Assembly: GCF_030930995.1 (NCBI RefSeq)
Contig: NZ_CP133217.1
Span: forward strand, 682,001 to 746,000
DNA length: 64,000 bases
Reading direction: 5' to 3'
Source: Thiothrix subterranea
GTDB taxonomy: Bacteria; Pseudomonadota; Gammaproteobacteria; Thiotrichales; Thiotrichaceae
Positions 25,942 to 33,709 of the stretch are shown piece after piece. The first letter of the stretch is position 1. Each line of letters opens with the position of its first letter. The translations under genes and the position numbers were made by a program. A model generated the notes under the pieces. It was not told where the DNA came from. It worked only from the letters and a program-made list of their open reading frames with translations, and made no database searches.

Positions 25942-26681
25942 TGCTTCAACTCATACGCCAGCAGCCCCAGCCATTCGTGCAGGGCTGTTTGGCTGCGAGC
26001 CAGCGCATTGGCTTGCGGAACCCACCACAGCCATTCATGCCGCCAAAAATTGCTTGAGCCGTAACTGAGGGAAGCAGGAAGATACTGCACTTGCCGCTCC
26101 GCAAACACCTGCATGGCACGCGGCATGTGCCATGCGTGCGTCACCACCCACGCGGAACGAATCCCGGCATCTGTCAGTATTTGATCGGTAAAAGCCGCAT
26201 TTTCCCAGGTGGTGTGGCTTTGGTTTTCCTGCCAGCGCAACGGCACTTGAAAGGTATTTTCCAGCACTTCACGCATAAAATTCACATCCTGATCACTGCC
26301 AGAGAGTAACAGCGGCAAGCCGGTCTTGCGGTGCAAATGCGCGGCATAATTGAGGCGTTCCAACTCGGTACTGGCACTCATGCGCCCCGCATACTCGCTG
26401 GCTTCGAGATTGCGCTCTGCCCCCAAAATCACAATCGCTTCCGGCAAGGGCGCTTGTAACCACAATTCGGGAACAGGCGGGTATTGCTGTTCCAAACCCA
26501 CCATGAGTTTTTCAGCAACCACTGGCAAACTCAGCACCACCGTTTGTAAAATGCCAGTGAATAACACGGTCAGCATTGCGCCACGCCAGCGGTAGAGCAG
26601 CAGCGCCAGCAATGCAAACAGCACCAAGTTGCCGGGCGGCAATAGCAAAAATTCCAGCGTGCGGCTGGTGACAACGTTCAT
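25938..26681 (-). CDS. YdcF/SanA-type DUF218 protein
   Basis: A 247-residue protein with two N-terminal membrane segments ('[20 protein letters not shown]' and '[20 protein letters not shown]') and a periplasmic or cytosolic DUF218 domain: '[10 protein letters not shown]', '[10 protein letters not shown]', '[12 protein letters not shown]', '[19 protein letters not shown]'. This matches ElyC/YdcF family proteins involved in envelope polymer metabolism. Start codon overlaps the lipA stop (ATGA), and it ends convergent with the preceding gene, overlapping by four bases. Confidence 0.85.
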   Translation of the reverse strand: MNVVTSRTLEFLLLPPGNLVLFALLALLLYRWRGAMLTVLFTGILQTVVLSLPVVAEKLMVGLEQQYPPVPELWLQAPLPEAIVILGAERNLEASEYAGRMSASTELERLNYAAHLHRKTGLPLLLSGSDQDVNFMREVLENTFQVPLRWQENQSHTTWENAAFTDQILTDAGIRSAWVVTHAWHMPRAMQVFAERQVQYLPASLSYGSSNFWRHEWLWWVPQANALARSQTALHEWLGLLAYELKH

Positions 26682-27664
26682 GCGCCGCTAAATGTACCGG
26701 CGGCTTGCTGATCCGCATGGTAAGACGAGCGTACCATCGGCCCGCTGGCAACCTTGCTGAAACCCATGGCAGTGGCAATGTCGGCGAGTTCCGCGAATTC
26801 ATCCGGGGTAACAAAGCGATCTACCGGCAAATGGTGGCGGCTAGGTTGCAAGTATTGCCCCAAGGTCAGCATGTCGCAGTCGTGAGCGCGTAGGTCTTTC
26901 AGCGTTTCAATCACTTCTTCCTTGGTTTCACCCAAGCCGAGCATCAAGCCGGATTTGCTGGGGATGTGCGGAAACAGGCGTTTGAATTCCTTGATTAAAT
27001 TCAGTGAGTATTGGTAATCCGCACCGGGGCGTGATTGTTTGTACAAACGCGGCACGGTTTCCATATTGTGGTTAAACACATCCGGCGGGGCGGTTTCGAG
27101 GATTTGCAAGGCAATCTCCATACGCCCGCGAAAATCGGGGGTGAGGATTTCGATCTTGAGCGCCGGGTTTAATTCGCGGGCTTTTTGGATGCATTGAACG
27201 AAATGCTCCGCGCCACCGTCACGCAAATCATCGCGGTCAACCGAGGTAATGACCACGTATTTTAAACTCATGGCACGGATGGTTTCCGCCATATTCAGCG
27301 GTTCATCGGCATCCAACGGCAACGGTTTGCCGTGGGATACGTCACAGAAGGGGCAACGCCGGGTGCAAATATCGCCCATGATCATAAAGGTTGCCGTGCC
27401 GTGGGTGAAGCATTCACCAAGGTTGGGGCAGGCGGCTTCTTCACATACCGTATGCAGTTTTTGCTCGCGCAAGATCGCTTTGAGGCGTTTGACTTCCGGG
27501 GTGGTCGGCGCTTTGGCTTTGATCCATGCCGGTTTGCGGCGGAATTCGGTGGTTGGTTCAATCTTGATGGGGATACGGGCTACTTTGTCAGCGCCACGTT
27601 CTTTATGACCGGGTTCTTTACGTTCCATAAGGTCTGCGTGTCTCGTTTGGTGGATTGTCGACAC
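26678..27664 (-). CDS. lipA: Lipoyl synthase
   Basis: Radical-SAM enzyme that inserts two sulfurs into octanoyl chains on lipoate-dependent enzymes. The protein (328 residues from GTG at 27664) has the auxiliary cluster Cys set '[12 protein letters not shown]', the radical SAM '[10 protein letters not shown]' and the conserved end '[14 protein letters not shown]', which includes the Ser ligand. AGGAGG ten bases before the GTG decided the start; an ATG at 27628 is an alternative. Its upstream boundary is one att site of the integrated island (27708-27724), so its native upstream neighbour is probably mnmE. It overlaps ydcF by four bases. Confidence 0.93.
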   Translation of the reverse strand: MSTIHQTRHADLMERKEPGHKERGADKVARIPIKIEPTTEFRRKPAWIKAKAPTTPEVKRLKAILREQKLHTVCEEAACPNLGECFTHGTATFMIMGDICTRRCPFCDVSHGKPLPLDADEPLNMAETIRAMSLKYVVITSVDRDDLRDGGAEHFVQCIQKARELNPALKIEILTPDFRGRMEIALQILETAPPDVFNHNMETVPRLYKQSRPGADYQYSLNLIKEFKRLFPHIPSKSGLMLGLGETKEEVIETLKDLRAHDCDMLTLGQYLQPSRHHLPVDRFVTPDEFAELADIATAMGFSKVASGPMVRSSYHADQQAAGTFSGA

Positions 27665-27707
27665 ATTTTGGCATCCTCCTTGGCGTAAAGAAAGCAGCAA
27701 TGTTTTT

Positions 27708-27724
27708 TACTTGCCGATACAAGA
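27708..27724. repeat. Island attachment-site repeat, lipA side
   Basis: TACTTGCCGATACAAGA at 27708-27724 matches TACTTTCCGATACAAAA at the mnmE 3' end (44886-44902) at 15 of 17 bases. The reverse complement reads TTGTATCGGCAAGTA, very similar to the trmE/mnmE attachment core known for SGI1-type islands. It marks the distal edge of the island. Confidence 0.8.
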
Positions 27725-27781
27725 GCTAGAATTAAAAATTAATATCATATATAACAATTACTTAAAAAATCATTCAGTGAC

Positions 27782-27802
27782 TTGTATGCCATCTTGTATG
27801 CC
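27782..27802 (+). repeat. Paired integrase arm-type repeats, distal end
   Basis: Two direct copies of TTGTATGCC, starting 12 bases apart, lie 57 bases inside the distal att repeat. The same pair with the same spacing occurs next to the integrase gene at the other end. The pattern fits arm-type or excisionase sites for the tyrosine integrase. Confidence 0.65.
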
Positions 27803-27820
27803 AATAGCTTAAAGTCATTT

Positions 27821-27958
27821 TCAAACATCTGTCTGCTTTTCTGGCTCTTTCGGTTGTTCCGGGGGCAGTTGCGCCCCCTCTTTCGCCGCTGCTTTGGTGT
27901 CTTCTTCCAGCTTGCGAAGTATACCCATGACCTTATCAGCCATTTCGTTAATGTCCAT
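27821..27958 (-). CDS. Small helical protein downstream of resolvase
   Basis: A 45-residue protein starting MDINEMADKVMGILRKLEED and ending in a Pro/Glu/Lys-rich tail. AGAGG, nine bases before the ATG, overlaps the end of the recombinase gene, so the two are likely coupled. No family recognised; the helix plus charged tail could be an accessory or oligomerisation peptide. Confidence 0.5.
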   Translation of the reverse strand: MDINEMADKVMGILRKLEEDTKAAAKEGAQLPPEQPKEPEKQTDV

Positions 27959-27961
27959 GCT

Positions 27962-28513
27962 TTATGCCTCTTTCAGTGCGTTGTAGACGCTTGCCACACA
28001 GATGCCTAGCTCTTTGGCAACCTTGGGCTTACTCATGCCTTGCGCCAACAGTGCTTCTATTTGCGCTTTCTTCGCTTTGGCGGTTGGCTTGCGTCCAGTA
28101 TAAACGCCTTCGGCTTTCGCTTTCGCAATGCCTTCTGATTGGCGTTCCTTGCGGATGTTGGTTTCAAATTCAGCGAAGATTGCCAGCATACCCAAAAAGG
28201 CTTTGCCCGTGGGTGTGCGGGTATCAATCGCTTGATCCAGCACCATCAAGGAAATTTCGCGTTCTTCCAGTTCATGCACCATATTATGCAGGTCACGGGC
28301 GGAACGTGCCAGACGGTCAATTTTCGTGACTGCCAGTGTATCGCCTTCGCGCATCCATTGCAGGCATTCATCCAACGCATCACGCCCTTGCTTGCTCGTA
28401 CCGCTCTTCTTTTCACTGAATACCCGTTTGCAACCTGCCGCCTGTAACCGCTCCACTTGGGTGGTGTGGTCTTGATCAACGCTCGATACTCTTGCATAAC
28501 CGACGATAGCCAT
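27962..28513 (-). CDS. Serine recombinase (resolvase/invertase type)
   Basis: A 183-residue small serine recombinase. The catalytic domain has 'GYARVSSVDQDHTTQVERLQ' with the nucleophile Ser at residue 10-11 region, 'SGTSKQGRDAL', 'DTLAVTKIDRLARSARDL' and 'PTGKAFLGMLAIFAEFE'. The C-terminal helix-turn-helix is 'GMSKPKVAKELGICVASVYN'. It could resolve island dimers or invert DNA. The 100 bases upstream hold several TCTAAA/TTTAGA elements that might be its crossover site, which I could not confirm. It is separate from the tyrosine integrase at the other end. Confidence 0.9.
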   Translation of the reverse strand: MAIVGYARVSSVDQDHTTQVERLQAAGCKRVFSEKKSGTSKQGRDALDECLQWMREGDTLAVTKIDRLARSARDLHNMVHELEEREISLMVLDQAIDTRTPTGKAFLGMLAIFAEFETNIRKERQSEGIAKAKAEGVYTGRKPTAKAKKAQIEALLAQGMSKPKVAKELGICVASVYNALKEA

Positions 28514-28579
28514 AAATTCCCCCTAATCTTCTAAATAAGCTCTAAGTGTTTTTAGAATACCATCTAAAAACTATAAAAT

Positions 28580-28601
28580 AAACCCTATTTAGAGGGTTTT
28601 T
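28580..28601. terminator. Intrinsic terminator, probably bidirectional
   Basis: AAACCCT (28580-28586), six-base loop, AGGGTTT (28593-28599) with a T-run on the plus side and a U-rich TTTATTTTA on the minus side. It lies 80 bases past the end of the minus-strand operon 28682-31773 and before the recombinase, so it should end the former. Confidence 0.65.
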
Positions 28602-28681
28602 GATGGGTGTTTGAGTCTCTAACATGGGTAAACCCTATTTGCAGGGGCAAGGCATCACTACCCGCCCCCATTGTTGATGAA

Positions 28682-30055
28682 TCACTGCCGTTGCTTGCGG
28701 ATACCTTGATAACGTAACCGCTGTGGTTGTTGTTGGTTGTGCCAGCTATCGCGGCATGTGGAACAACAGAAACGGTGTTGCTTGTTGACCTTGCGGAAAC
28801 GTGCGCCGCATTGCGGGCAAATGCCTTCCTTGTCTTCCTGCCCTTCCCGCGTATTCGGGCTAGTCAACACAATGGTTTCCGCTATGGGTTCTGGTACTAC
28901 ATGCCCATGTAATACATGCCCATGTAGGGCTTTGGGTTTATCGGGGTCAACAAAGCCGATGAAGCCTAAACCGTTGCGGGGTTTGTCATGTGCGGGTTGT
29001 TGCTGCCATTTGAACAGGGCAGGTGTCACGCTACTGTGAGCCATGCTTGCGGTTTGCGGGATGAAACCAAAGTCCGTTTTGTGTTCCTGCCGTGACCGTG
29101 GGGCAGGTCGGGTAATCGGCTCTAAATCTGCATGTGCGCTGCCGTCAAATTCCAGCCCGGTTGCCTGAAAGTATTCCACCTCCAAACGCACCAACGCGGT
29201 TTGTAAGCCATCCAGTGCCATCAATGCCCGTGCTTTCATTTCCGATAGCCAGTAATGCAAGGTTTCAAACTGTGCGGAAATGAACAGCATCACCAACACA
29301 ATAGCGGTGGCAATCTGCAAACCCGTAATGCTGGCAATGCTGCGGATCGTGGGGTTATAACCCTTTTCCTCAATGTGTCGGATACGCTCGGTTTGCGCTT
29401 GCACTGCTGTCTGGGTGAGGGTGGCAAGATTGCTGGCATGGTCGGCATTCACGGCTTGTTCTGCGGCAATCTGTGCATTCAGCTTATCCACCTTGGCTTG
29501 CTGGATATGGCAGGTTTTCTTGCAGCTTTGTAGGTAGCTTTGCGCCTCTGCGAGTTCACCTTGCAAGTGGGTCAGGTTGCCCGTATTGCTGGATAGATTC
29601 AAACCCGCCAATGGATTGGCATTCACGGCGGCTTTGAATTCCGCGCTGTTTTCCATCACTACCCGCGCTTTGGTGTCCTGATTGCCGCTGGATTGGAACA
29701 CTTCCGCCAACAAGCCCATTGATACCACTACCGCCACGATTGCCAACACGCGCCCAAACATTGCCATGTGCGAGTATGCCGCGTGTTTGATGCCTGCCAA
29801 TACATACGCCAGCATCAAGCAAATTATCAGGTAAAAGCTAAAGCCCGGTGCGCTGCCCATAAAGCTGGTAATCAGCGTTTGCAGGTGCAGAATATCGCCC
29901 AAATACAGCGATAAGGTGAACGCTAGGAACAGCAGGAAGGTTAACCATTTGGATGTTGCCAGCAAGCCATCAATGTAAGCCAGATGCCTTCTCAGGTCGG
30001 CAATCTTCACCAGATGCCATTCAATCTTTTTGCGGATTTCGATTTCAGTATTCAT
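28682..30055 (-). CDS. Membrane protein with coiled coil and C-terminal zinc ribbon
   Basis: A 457-residue protein starting MNTEIEIRKKIEWHLVKIAD (GAGGTG before the ATG). Three membrane helices (about residues 38-130) are followed by a helical region with a CxxxC ('SCKKTCHIQQAKVDKLNAQI'), another membrane helix ('ITGLQIATAIVLVMLFISAQ') and a cytosolic tail ending in a treble Cys motif: 'CPQCGARF' and 'HRFCCSTCRDSWHN'. That tail resembles a zinc ribbon seen in nucleic-acid enzymes or ribosomal proteins. No family recognised. It is the last gene of an operon with a small membrane protein and a replication O-like protein, so a membrane-linked role in island replication or maintenance is a guess. 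Confidence 0.65.
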   Translation of the reverse strand: MNTEIEIRKKIEWHLVKIADLRRHLAYIDGLLATSKWLTFLLFLAFTLSLYLGDILHLQTLITSFMGSAPGFSFYLIICLMLAYVLAGIKHAAYSHMAMFGRVLAIVAVVVSMGLLAEVFQSSGNQDTKARVVMENSAEFKAAVNANPLAGLNLSSNTGNLTHLQGELAEAQSYLQSCKKTCHIQQAKVDKLNAQIAAEQAVNADHASNLATLTQTAVQAQTERIRHIEEKGYNPTIRSIASITGLQIATAIVLVMLFISAQFETLHYWLSEMKARALMALDGLQTALVRLEVEYFQATGLEFDGSAHADLEPITRPAPRSRQEHKTDFGFIPQTASMAHSSVTPALFKWQQQPAHDKPRNGLGFIGFVDPDKPKALHGHVLHGHVVPEPIAETIVLTSPNTREGQEDKEGICPQCGARFRKVNKQHRFCCSTCRDSWHNQQQPQRLRYQGIRKQRQ

Positions 30056-30063
30056 GTTGCACC

Positions 30064-30339
30064 TCACACCACCATTGCGGCGCAAACCGCGCCAATAATC
30101 CCGATCAGGCTTTTATCCGGTTCAACCCGAATGAAAGCCCAAGTGAATGCGGTAAAAAACAGGCAAAGCAGGGTGGATGATCCCGCCAATAGCACAGCAG
30201 ACAGCAAACCCAAGGCATACCCGTAATTACCCATGACATAGAAGCAATACAGGCAAGCCAACAGCGTTAACAGTTTGCCGATGGTCTGATACACCACATC
30301 CCATTCAACAGCAGCAAGCAAAGCGGTTAGGTTATTCAT
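30064..30339 (-). CDS. Small membrane protein
   Basis: A 91-residue protein with three hydrophobic helices: 'IGKLLTLLACLYCFYVMGNY', 'ALGLLSAVLLAGSSTLLCLF' and 'SLIGIIGAVCAAMVV'. The start at 30339 overlaps the stop of the upstream replication-like gene (four bases). It is followed after eight bases by the larger membrane protein. No function can be assigned; the pairing with the next gene suggests a complex. Confidence 0.6.
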   Translation of the reverse strand: MNNLTALLAAVEWDVVYQTIGKLLTLLACLYCFYVMGNYGYALGLLSAVLLAGSSTLLCLFFTAFTWAFIRVEPDKSLIGIIGAVCAAMVV

Positions 30340-31208
30340 GCTTGCACCGCCTGCCGGATGGCGTTGTATTCGGCAATCAAGGTGGCGCGTTTGGCGGCGG
30401 TGATCGCATCCATTGGCATTCCCGCATGGGCAAACAGTGCATCCAGCCCGCGTATATCCTCCAGCAAGGCGCGTAATTGCGCGTTGCGGTCGGTATCGGT
30501 ACGGTTTTGTGCGGCTTGCTGGTGTGCCTGTAATGCGCTGCAATCCAGCGTACCGCTACGGGCGGCTTGTGCGAGTTGGTGCAAATAACCCAAGGGGGAT
30601 TTCACTTTTCCCGCATCCATCGCAGTGGCAAGCAACAGCAGGCAATCGCGGGCATTGTCCGGGGTCAAGCCGTCGAGAATGCGGGCGGCGGATTTGCGCC
30701 CTTGCTTGCCGAAACTGGCAGGATAGGGCAAGGCTTGCGCTTCGCTGTTGGCTGGCAAATCACCACGGCGACTAGCATCCGTTGGGGGAATTTCCGGCGG
30801 TGGGGTAGTAGTGGGAGTAAGGTTAGGAGTAGTAAGGTATATAGATGTATGTTCCCATTTTTCGGAAGTTTCGCCCGAAAAACGGAAAGCCTCCCCGTTT
30901 TTTGGAAGGGCAGGCACAAAAAAACCATCGGGGTACGCTGCCAGAAAATCCGCCGGAATGCGGTATTCAAACTCAAACGCGGGGTGAGGTTGCGCCGCAA
31001 ACAAACCTTTGTCGGTTACGCCTGCAATCGCCGGGGCAAGCCGATCTTTACGGATGGCGGTTAGGGTTGCCAATCGCTTCAGGGTCAAGGGGTCGGCGGT
31101 TTTGCCGTAGCATAGCGTTTGGCGGAACAGAGCAAGGAAGACGCGCAATTCGTTTTGCGTCAAATCCGCTGCCAGTGCTGCATCAATCAAATCACGGGCA
31201 AGGCTCAT
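30336..31208 (-). CDS. Phage replication protein O-like protein
   Basis: A 290-residue protein. The N-terminal 100 residues form a winged helix typical of lambda O-like/replication initiation proteins: 'LTQNELRVFLALFRQTLCYG', then 'TLKRLATLTAIRKDRLAPAI' and a beta wing 'KGLFAAQPHPAFEFEYRIPA'. A Thr/Pro linker precedes a helical C-terminal domain that could bind a helicase or loader. O-like proteins bind origin repeats, so the palindromic array at 41.7 kb is a candidate target, though far away. Overlaps its AlpA-like upstream neighbour by four bases. Confidence 0.65.
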   Translation of the reverse strand: MSLARDLIDAALAADLTQNELRVFLALFRQTLCYGKTADPLTLKRLATLTAIRKDRLAPAIAGVTDKGLFAAQPHPAFEFEYRIPADFLAAYPDGFFVPALPKNGEAFRFSGETSEKWEHTSIYLTTPNLTPTTTPPPEIPPTDASRRGDLPANSEAQALPYPASFGKQGRKSAARILDGLTPDNARDCLLLLATAMDAGKVKSPLGYLHQLAQAARSGTLDCSALQAHQQAAQNRTDTDRNAQLRALLEDIRGLDALFAHAGMPMDAITAAKRATLIAEYNAIRQAVQA

Positions 31209-31441
31209 GCTTCACCCCCTTGCCGTTGGGTGCGGTAATTGTTGGGGTCAGCAAACCAGCGATGCACTTCCGCATTCGGGTAGATTTTGCAGCGTTTGCT
31301 AAGGTAAGTCGGCTGGGGGGCTTTGCCTGCTTTGACCAATAACCGCCATGTTTCGCGTGAAAAGGGCATGAATGGGGCAAGTTGTTGCCAGCGTGAATAG
31401 CCTGTGTTGGGCAATTGGGGGGCGGGTGTATGGGTTTTCAT
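31205..31441 (-). CDS. AlpA-like DNA-binding protein, copy 1
   Basis: A 78-residue protein with 'TGYSRWQQLAPFMPFSRETW' and 'PTYLSKRCKIYPNAEVHRWF'. This is the compact winged helix of AlpA/MerR-like excisionases and regulators of satellite islands, including the family 'RLLV..GKAPxPxxLSxR' wing. A close paralogue with the same blocks is at 42447-42689. Such proteins regulate integrase or act as excisionase. It heads or nearly heads the replication-like operon with four-base overlaps on both sides. Confidence 0.75.
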   Translation of the reverse strand: MKTHTPAPQLPNTGYSRWQQLAPFMPFSRETWRLLVKAGKAPQPTYLSKRCKIYPNAEVHRWFADPNNYRTQRQGGEA

Positions 31442-31773
31442 GCAGCACCCCCAAACACGCCATTGATGAAGGTGACGGCTTGCGTGACTGTCTCAAAATC
31501 GGCGGTTTCAAGGTTGATGCCGTGGGTGGTTTGGCGGTGGTATGCCACATCGACAAAATGGCAGGTTTTCGGCTGTTGGTTCAATTGGCCTGAATGGTAG
31601 CCTTGCACGATCCATGCAACGGGTTGGCGGTGATGGTAGGCAATCAAGCCGGTATCGGTACGGCGATAGGTAAGCGGGCGTTTTTTGGGTTTACGTGCGG
31701 TTGTTGGCACACGCGGGAAGGCGGGCAGATAGCCATGTGCAGGACGCAATGCGCCCATAGGGTTAGCGGTCAT
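31438..31773 (-). CDS. Island hypothetical protein
   Basis: A 111-residue basic protein from the ATG at 31773, chosen because GGAG stands eight bases upstream; an in-frame start at 31809 is less likely. It contains 'RKPKKRPLTYRRTDTGLIAY' and 'TADFETVTQAVTFINGVFGG'. No known domain is recognised. It is the first gene of the minus-strand operon toward the membrane proteins and overlaps the AlpA-like gene by four bases. Confidence 0.55.
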   Translation of the reverse strand: MTANPMGALRPAHGYLPAFPRVPTTARKPKKRPLTYRRTDTGLIAYHHRQPVAWIVQGYHSGQLNQQPKTCHFVDVAYHRQTTHGINLETADFETVTQAVTFINGVFGGAA

Positions 31774-32022
31774 CGCTGATTCTCCGAAAAAAGTTTTAAG
31801 ATTGGGCAAAGTTGCCGGGTACTCTTATCGTCTTTTCGGAAAACGACGCGCTTCTTTCCGCCGAAGCGGTGTTGTAGTCCACGCATACCCGGCATAACCG
31901 ATGGTGCGTAGTCTACAGGCGTAAAAAAACCGCCTGCGTCGCTGTGGCGGTGTTGCCGCCGAAAATGGGGATAAGAGTCCCAGAATTTTGCAGTTGCTGC
32001 CCGTTGGTCGGGCTGCTTTTTT
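31774..32022 (+). ncRNA. Gene-free gap with hairpins and a plus-strand terminator
   Basis: Between the divergent operons no convincing gene exists (a minus-strand frame at 31770-32051 overlaps the hairpins and has no ribosome site). On the plus strand several stems occur in a row: TTTTCGGAAAA near 31843, CAGGCG/CGCCTG around a TAAAAAAAC loop near 31915-31936, GGCGG/CCGCC near 31947-31960, and a terminator at 31996-32022 with an eight-pair stem (one mismatch) followed by six Ts. A small RNA ending at 32022 would explain this; no promoter could be fixed. Confidence 0.35.
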
Positions 32023-32132
32023 AGGATAGGGCAGAAAATGAAGGGACGCAAGGGGATAGAAGCCTAGAAACCGATGGAAAATCAGACAAGAATCCTGTAA
32101 TTTTCGCTTTTTCTGGTGCTTAGAGATGCAGG

Positions 32133-32708
32133 ATGGGAGAAGTTCACATAGTCGGCTACCACACCTGTTCACTGGATAATGGGTTAGCTCATATCCAAAC
32201 TCATGCACCCTTTCACTGTAATCGAGAGAGAAAACAATGGCTTACGCATGGATACTATTTCTGGACTGACAGTATTCACTTTGCCCATGAATGGGGGCAT
32301 CAAGGGTACGCTGGTCGGTATGCCATCGTAAAATGCTCTCTTAACCTTGACTCAACATTGTTGCTGGATTTAGTCGGTAACGTCGAGCATCAACTATACT
32401 TCGGGAAATTGTTGAAGGACTATCAAGCGCGTTTTGCTGAACTGAAGCGCACAGGACGAGTACCCCAGAACGCTGAACCGACAGTAAGCCGCATTATTTC
32501 TCATTGGAGAAAGAAAGTGCGAACCGATAGAAGGGTATTCCCGTATGTTGCCATTAAAGCGCAAGATGGATACAGCAGGGTTAATATCCCTTTTGTTGAT
32601 AGTGGGCGGGAATGTATGCCCATCCCCACGCGGCAACAACTTTGCTTGTTTGAAGAAGGGTATGAGTGCATCCAAAACAAAGAACTGGTGCATCCATCAA
32701 CAGTCTAA
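32133..32708 (+). CDS. Candidate ADP-ribosyltransferase-like toxin
   Basis: A 191-residue protein. The N-terminus reads 'GYHTCSLDNGLAHI' and then 'WLTHGYYFWTDSIHFAHEWG', a pattern like the His and Tyr motifs of DUF3990/HYD1-type ADP-ribosyltransferase folds ('YHGT' and 'GxYFW...A..WA'), followed by 'LLLDLVGNVEHQLYFGKLL'. The third catalytic Glu cannot be placed with certainty. These folds modify proteins or nucleic acids with NAD+. It is the first gene of a plus-strand group with a small acidic protein, a SecB-like chaperone and a MqsA-type zinc-finger protein, which suggests a toxin of a toxin-antitoxin-chaperone module. Assignment by pattern only. Confidence 0.5.
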   Translation: MGEVHIVGYHTCSLDNGLAHIQTHAPFHCNRERKQWLTHGYYFWTDSIHFAHEWGHQGYAGRYAIVKCSLNLDSTLLLDLVGNVEHQLYFGKLLKDYQARFAELKRTGRVPQNAEPTVSRIISHWRKKVRTDRRVFPYVAIKAQDGYSRVNIPFVDSGRECMPIPTRQQLCLFEEGYECIQNKELVHPSTV

Positions 32709-32740
32709 TGACTTAGTAGGCATTAAGAGAGGATTTGGTT

Positions 32741-33076
32741 ATGAACAACGTACAAGAAACATCATTAGCACTGATGAGAAATTATCTCAACAATGTCAGT
32801 GACGATGATTTTTTAGCTGACTACCTTGAAGCTGAAGATTGCGGCGGCATTACTGTTGATGAATTTTTTAACAATACATCAAGCATTGCCAGTATCTCTG
32901 CTTTTGGCGTGACCTTTATGTTGGAAAATATGCCCAATAATCGCCTTTTCGAGAGTACCTTGCATGGGATGGGGATGCAATCCATTAAGATCACACATTC
33001 CTTAGCAGCCCCTCGTGACAGCACGTTTGCCCCCTCAGCAAACGATGCTGTTTATGGCTATAGCTTGGCGGCATAA
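32741..33076 (+). CDS. Small acidic protein in toxin/chaperone module
   Basis: A 111-residue protein, start fixed by AGAGAGGA about seven bases upstream of the ATG at 32741. It is acidic near the N-terminus ('NNVSDDDFLADYLEAEDCGG') and then mixed. The gene lies 32 bases after the ART-like gene and four bases before the SecB-like gene. No family is recognised. It could be the antitoxin or an accessory subunit; the acidic character fits an inhibitor of a basic partner, which is inference. Confidence 0.55.
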   Translation: MNNVQETSLALMRNYLNNVSDDDFLADYLEAEDCGGITVDEFFNNTSSIASISAFGVTFMLENMPNNRLFESTLHGMGMQSIKITHSLAAPRDSTFAPSANDAVYGYSLAA

Positions 33077-33080
33077 CGTG

Positions 33081-33491
33081 ATGAACATAACGCTATTAAA
33101 CACAAAGGTGAATACACTGGTGTTGTCACCAGAGCCACCCAATGAAGACAAGTTCCATTTCTCATTTTCTAGTGCTTTTGCCGAAGAAAACAAGAGAACT
33201 TTCCTTATCGTCTTCAACTTAATGGTCACGACAGAAGATCATTATTCTTTGTCATTAAACTATTTGGCACAATTTGAATCTGACTGCGATATAGAAACAC
33301 AAGATCGTGATGCGCCCTTTTTAAAAATAAATGCCCCCGCTATTGCTTATCCTTTTTTACGGGCAAGCGTTGCGAATATCCTGTTAAATTCCGGGCATGA
33401 ACCGTTATTACTTCCTACGATTAATTTTATTGAGTTATCAAAGCAGCAAGATCAAGCTCTTCAAGCCGCATCCAAACACACCAATGAGTAG
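33081..33491 (+). CDS. SecB-like chaperone
   Basis: A 136-residue protein with the C-terminal SecB signature 'NAPAIAYPFLRASVANILLN' followed by 'PLLLPTINF', comparable to the Pro-(Tyr/Phe)-x-x-Arg...Pro-x-Leu-x-Leu-x-x-x-Asn-Phe pattern of SecB. N-terminal beta strands ('KFHFSFSSAFAEENKRTFLI') also fit. The chromosomal secB would lie elsewhere; stand-alone SecB-like proteins beside toxin-antitoxin pairs act as dedicated chaperones for the antitoxin (TAC systems of the Rv1957 type). It sits between the small acidic gene and the MqsA-like gene, which supports that role. Confidence 0.75.
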   Translation: MNITLLNTKVNTLVLSPEPPNEDKFHFSFSSAFAEENKRTFLIVFNLMVTTEDHYSLSLNYLAQFESDCDIETQDRDAPFLKINAPAIAYPFLRASVANILLNSGHEPLLLPTINFIELSKQQDQALQAASKHTNE

Positions 33492-33502
33492 GGTAGCACT
33501 TG

Positions 33503-33709
33503 ATGCTTTACTGCCATTTTTGCGGTTCACAAACAGTACGCTCATACAGCAGCATGGAAGCCTATCAATACAAGCAACAGACTTGCCATGCCCTCACGGA
33601 ATATAGCGTTTGCGAACAATGCGGTGAAGAGTTTATTACGACGGAACAAATCACCCGCAATGAGGTACGCATCCGTGAAGCTAAAAAGGCTTTAAACAAT
33701 CCATCTTAA
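33503..33709 (+). CDS. MqsA/YgiT-type zinc-finger protein
   Basis: A 68-residue protein with two Cys pairs, 'CHFCGSQ' and 'CEQCGEEF', spaced by a beta hairpin ('SMEAYQYKQQTCHALTEYSV'). This is the zinc-binding N-terminal half of MqsA/YgiT antitoxins. The DNA-binding helix-turn-helix half is missing, so it may only bind the toxin or the SecB-like chaperone. Start at ATG 33503 (a TTG one codon earlier is possible). It ends four bases into the convergent hsdS gene. Confidence 0.7.
   Translation: MLYCHFCGSQTVRSYSSMEAYQYKQQTCHALTEYSVCEQCGEEFITTEQITRNEVRIREAKKALNNPS

Noticed and set aside
31770-32051. 93-codon minus-strand frame upstream of the island operon
   Set aside because: Overlaps the terminator-like hairpins and the real gene start at 31773; no ribosome site.
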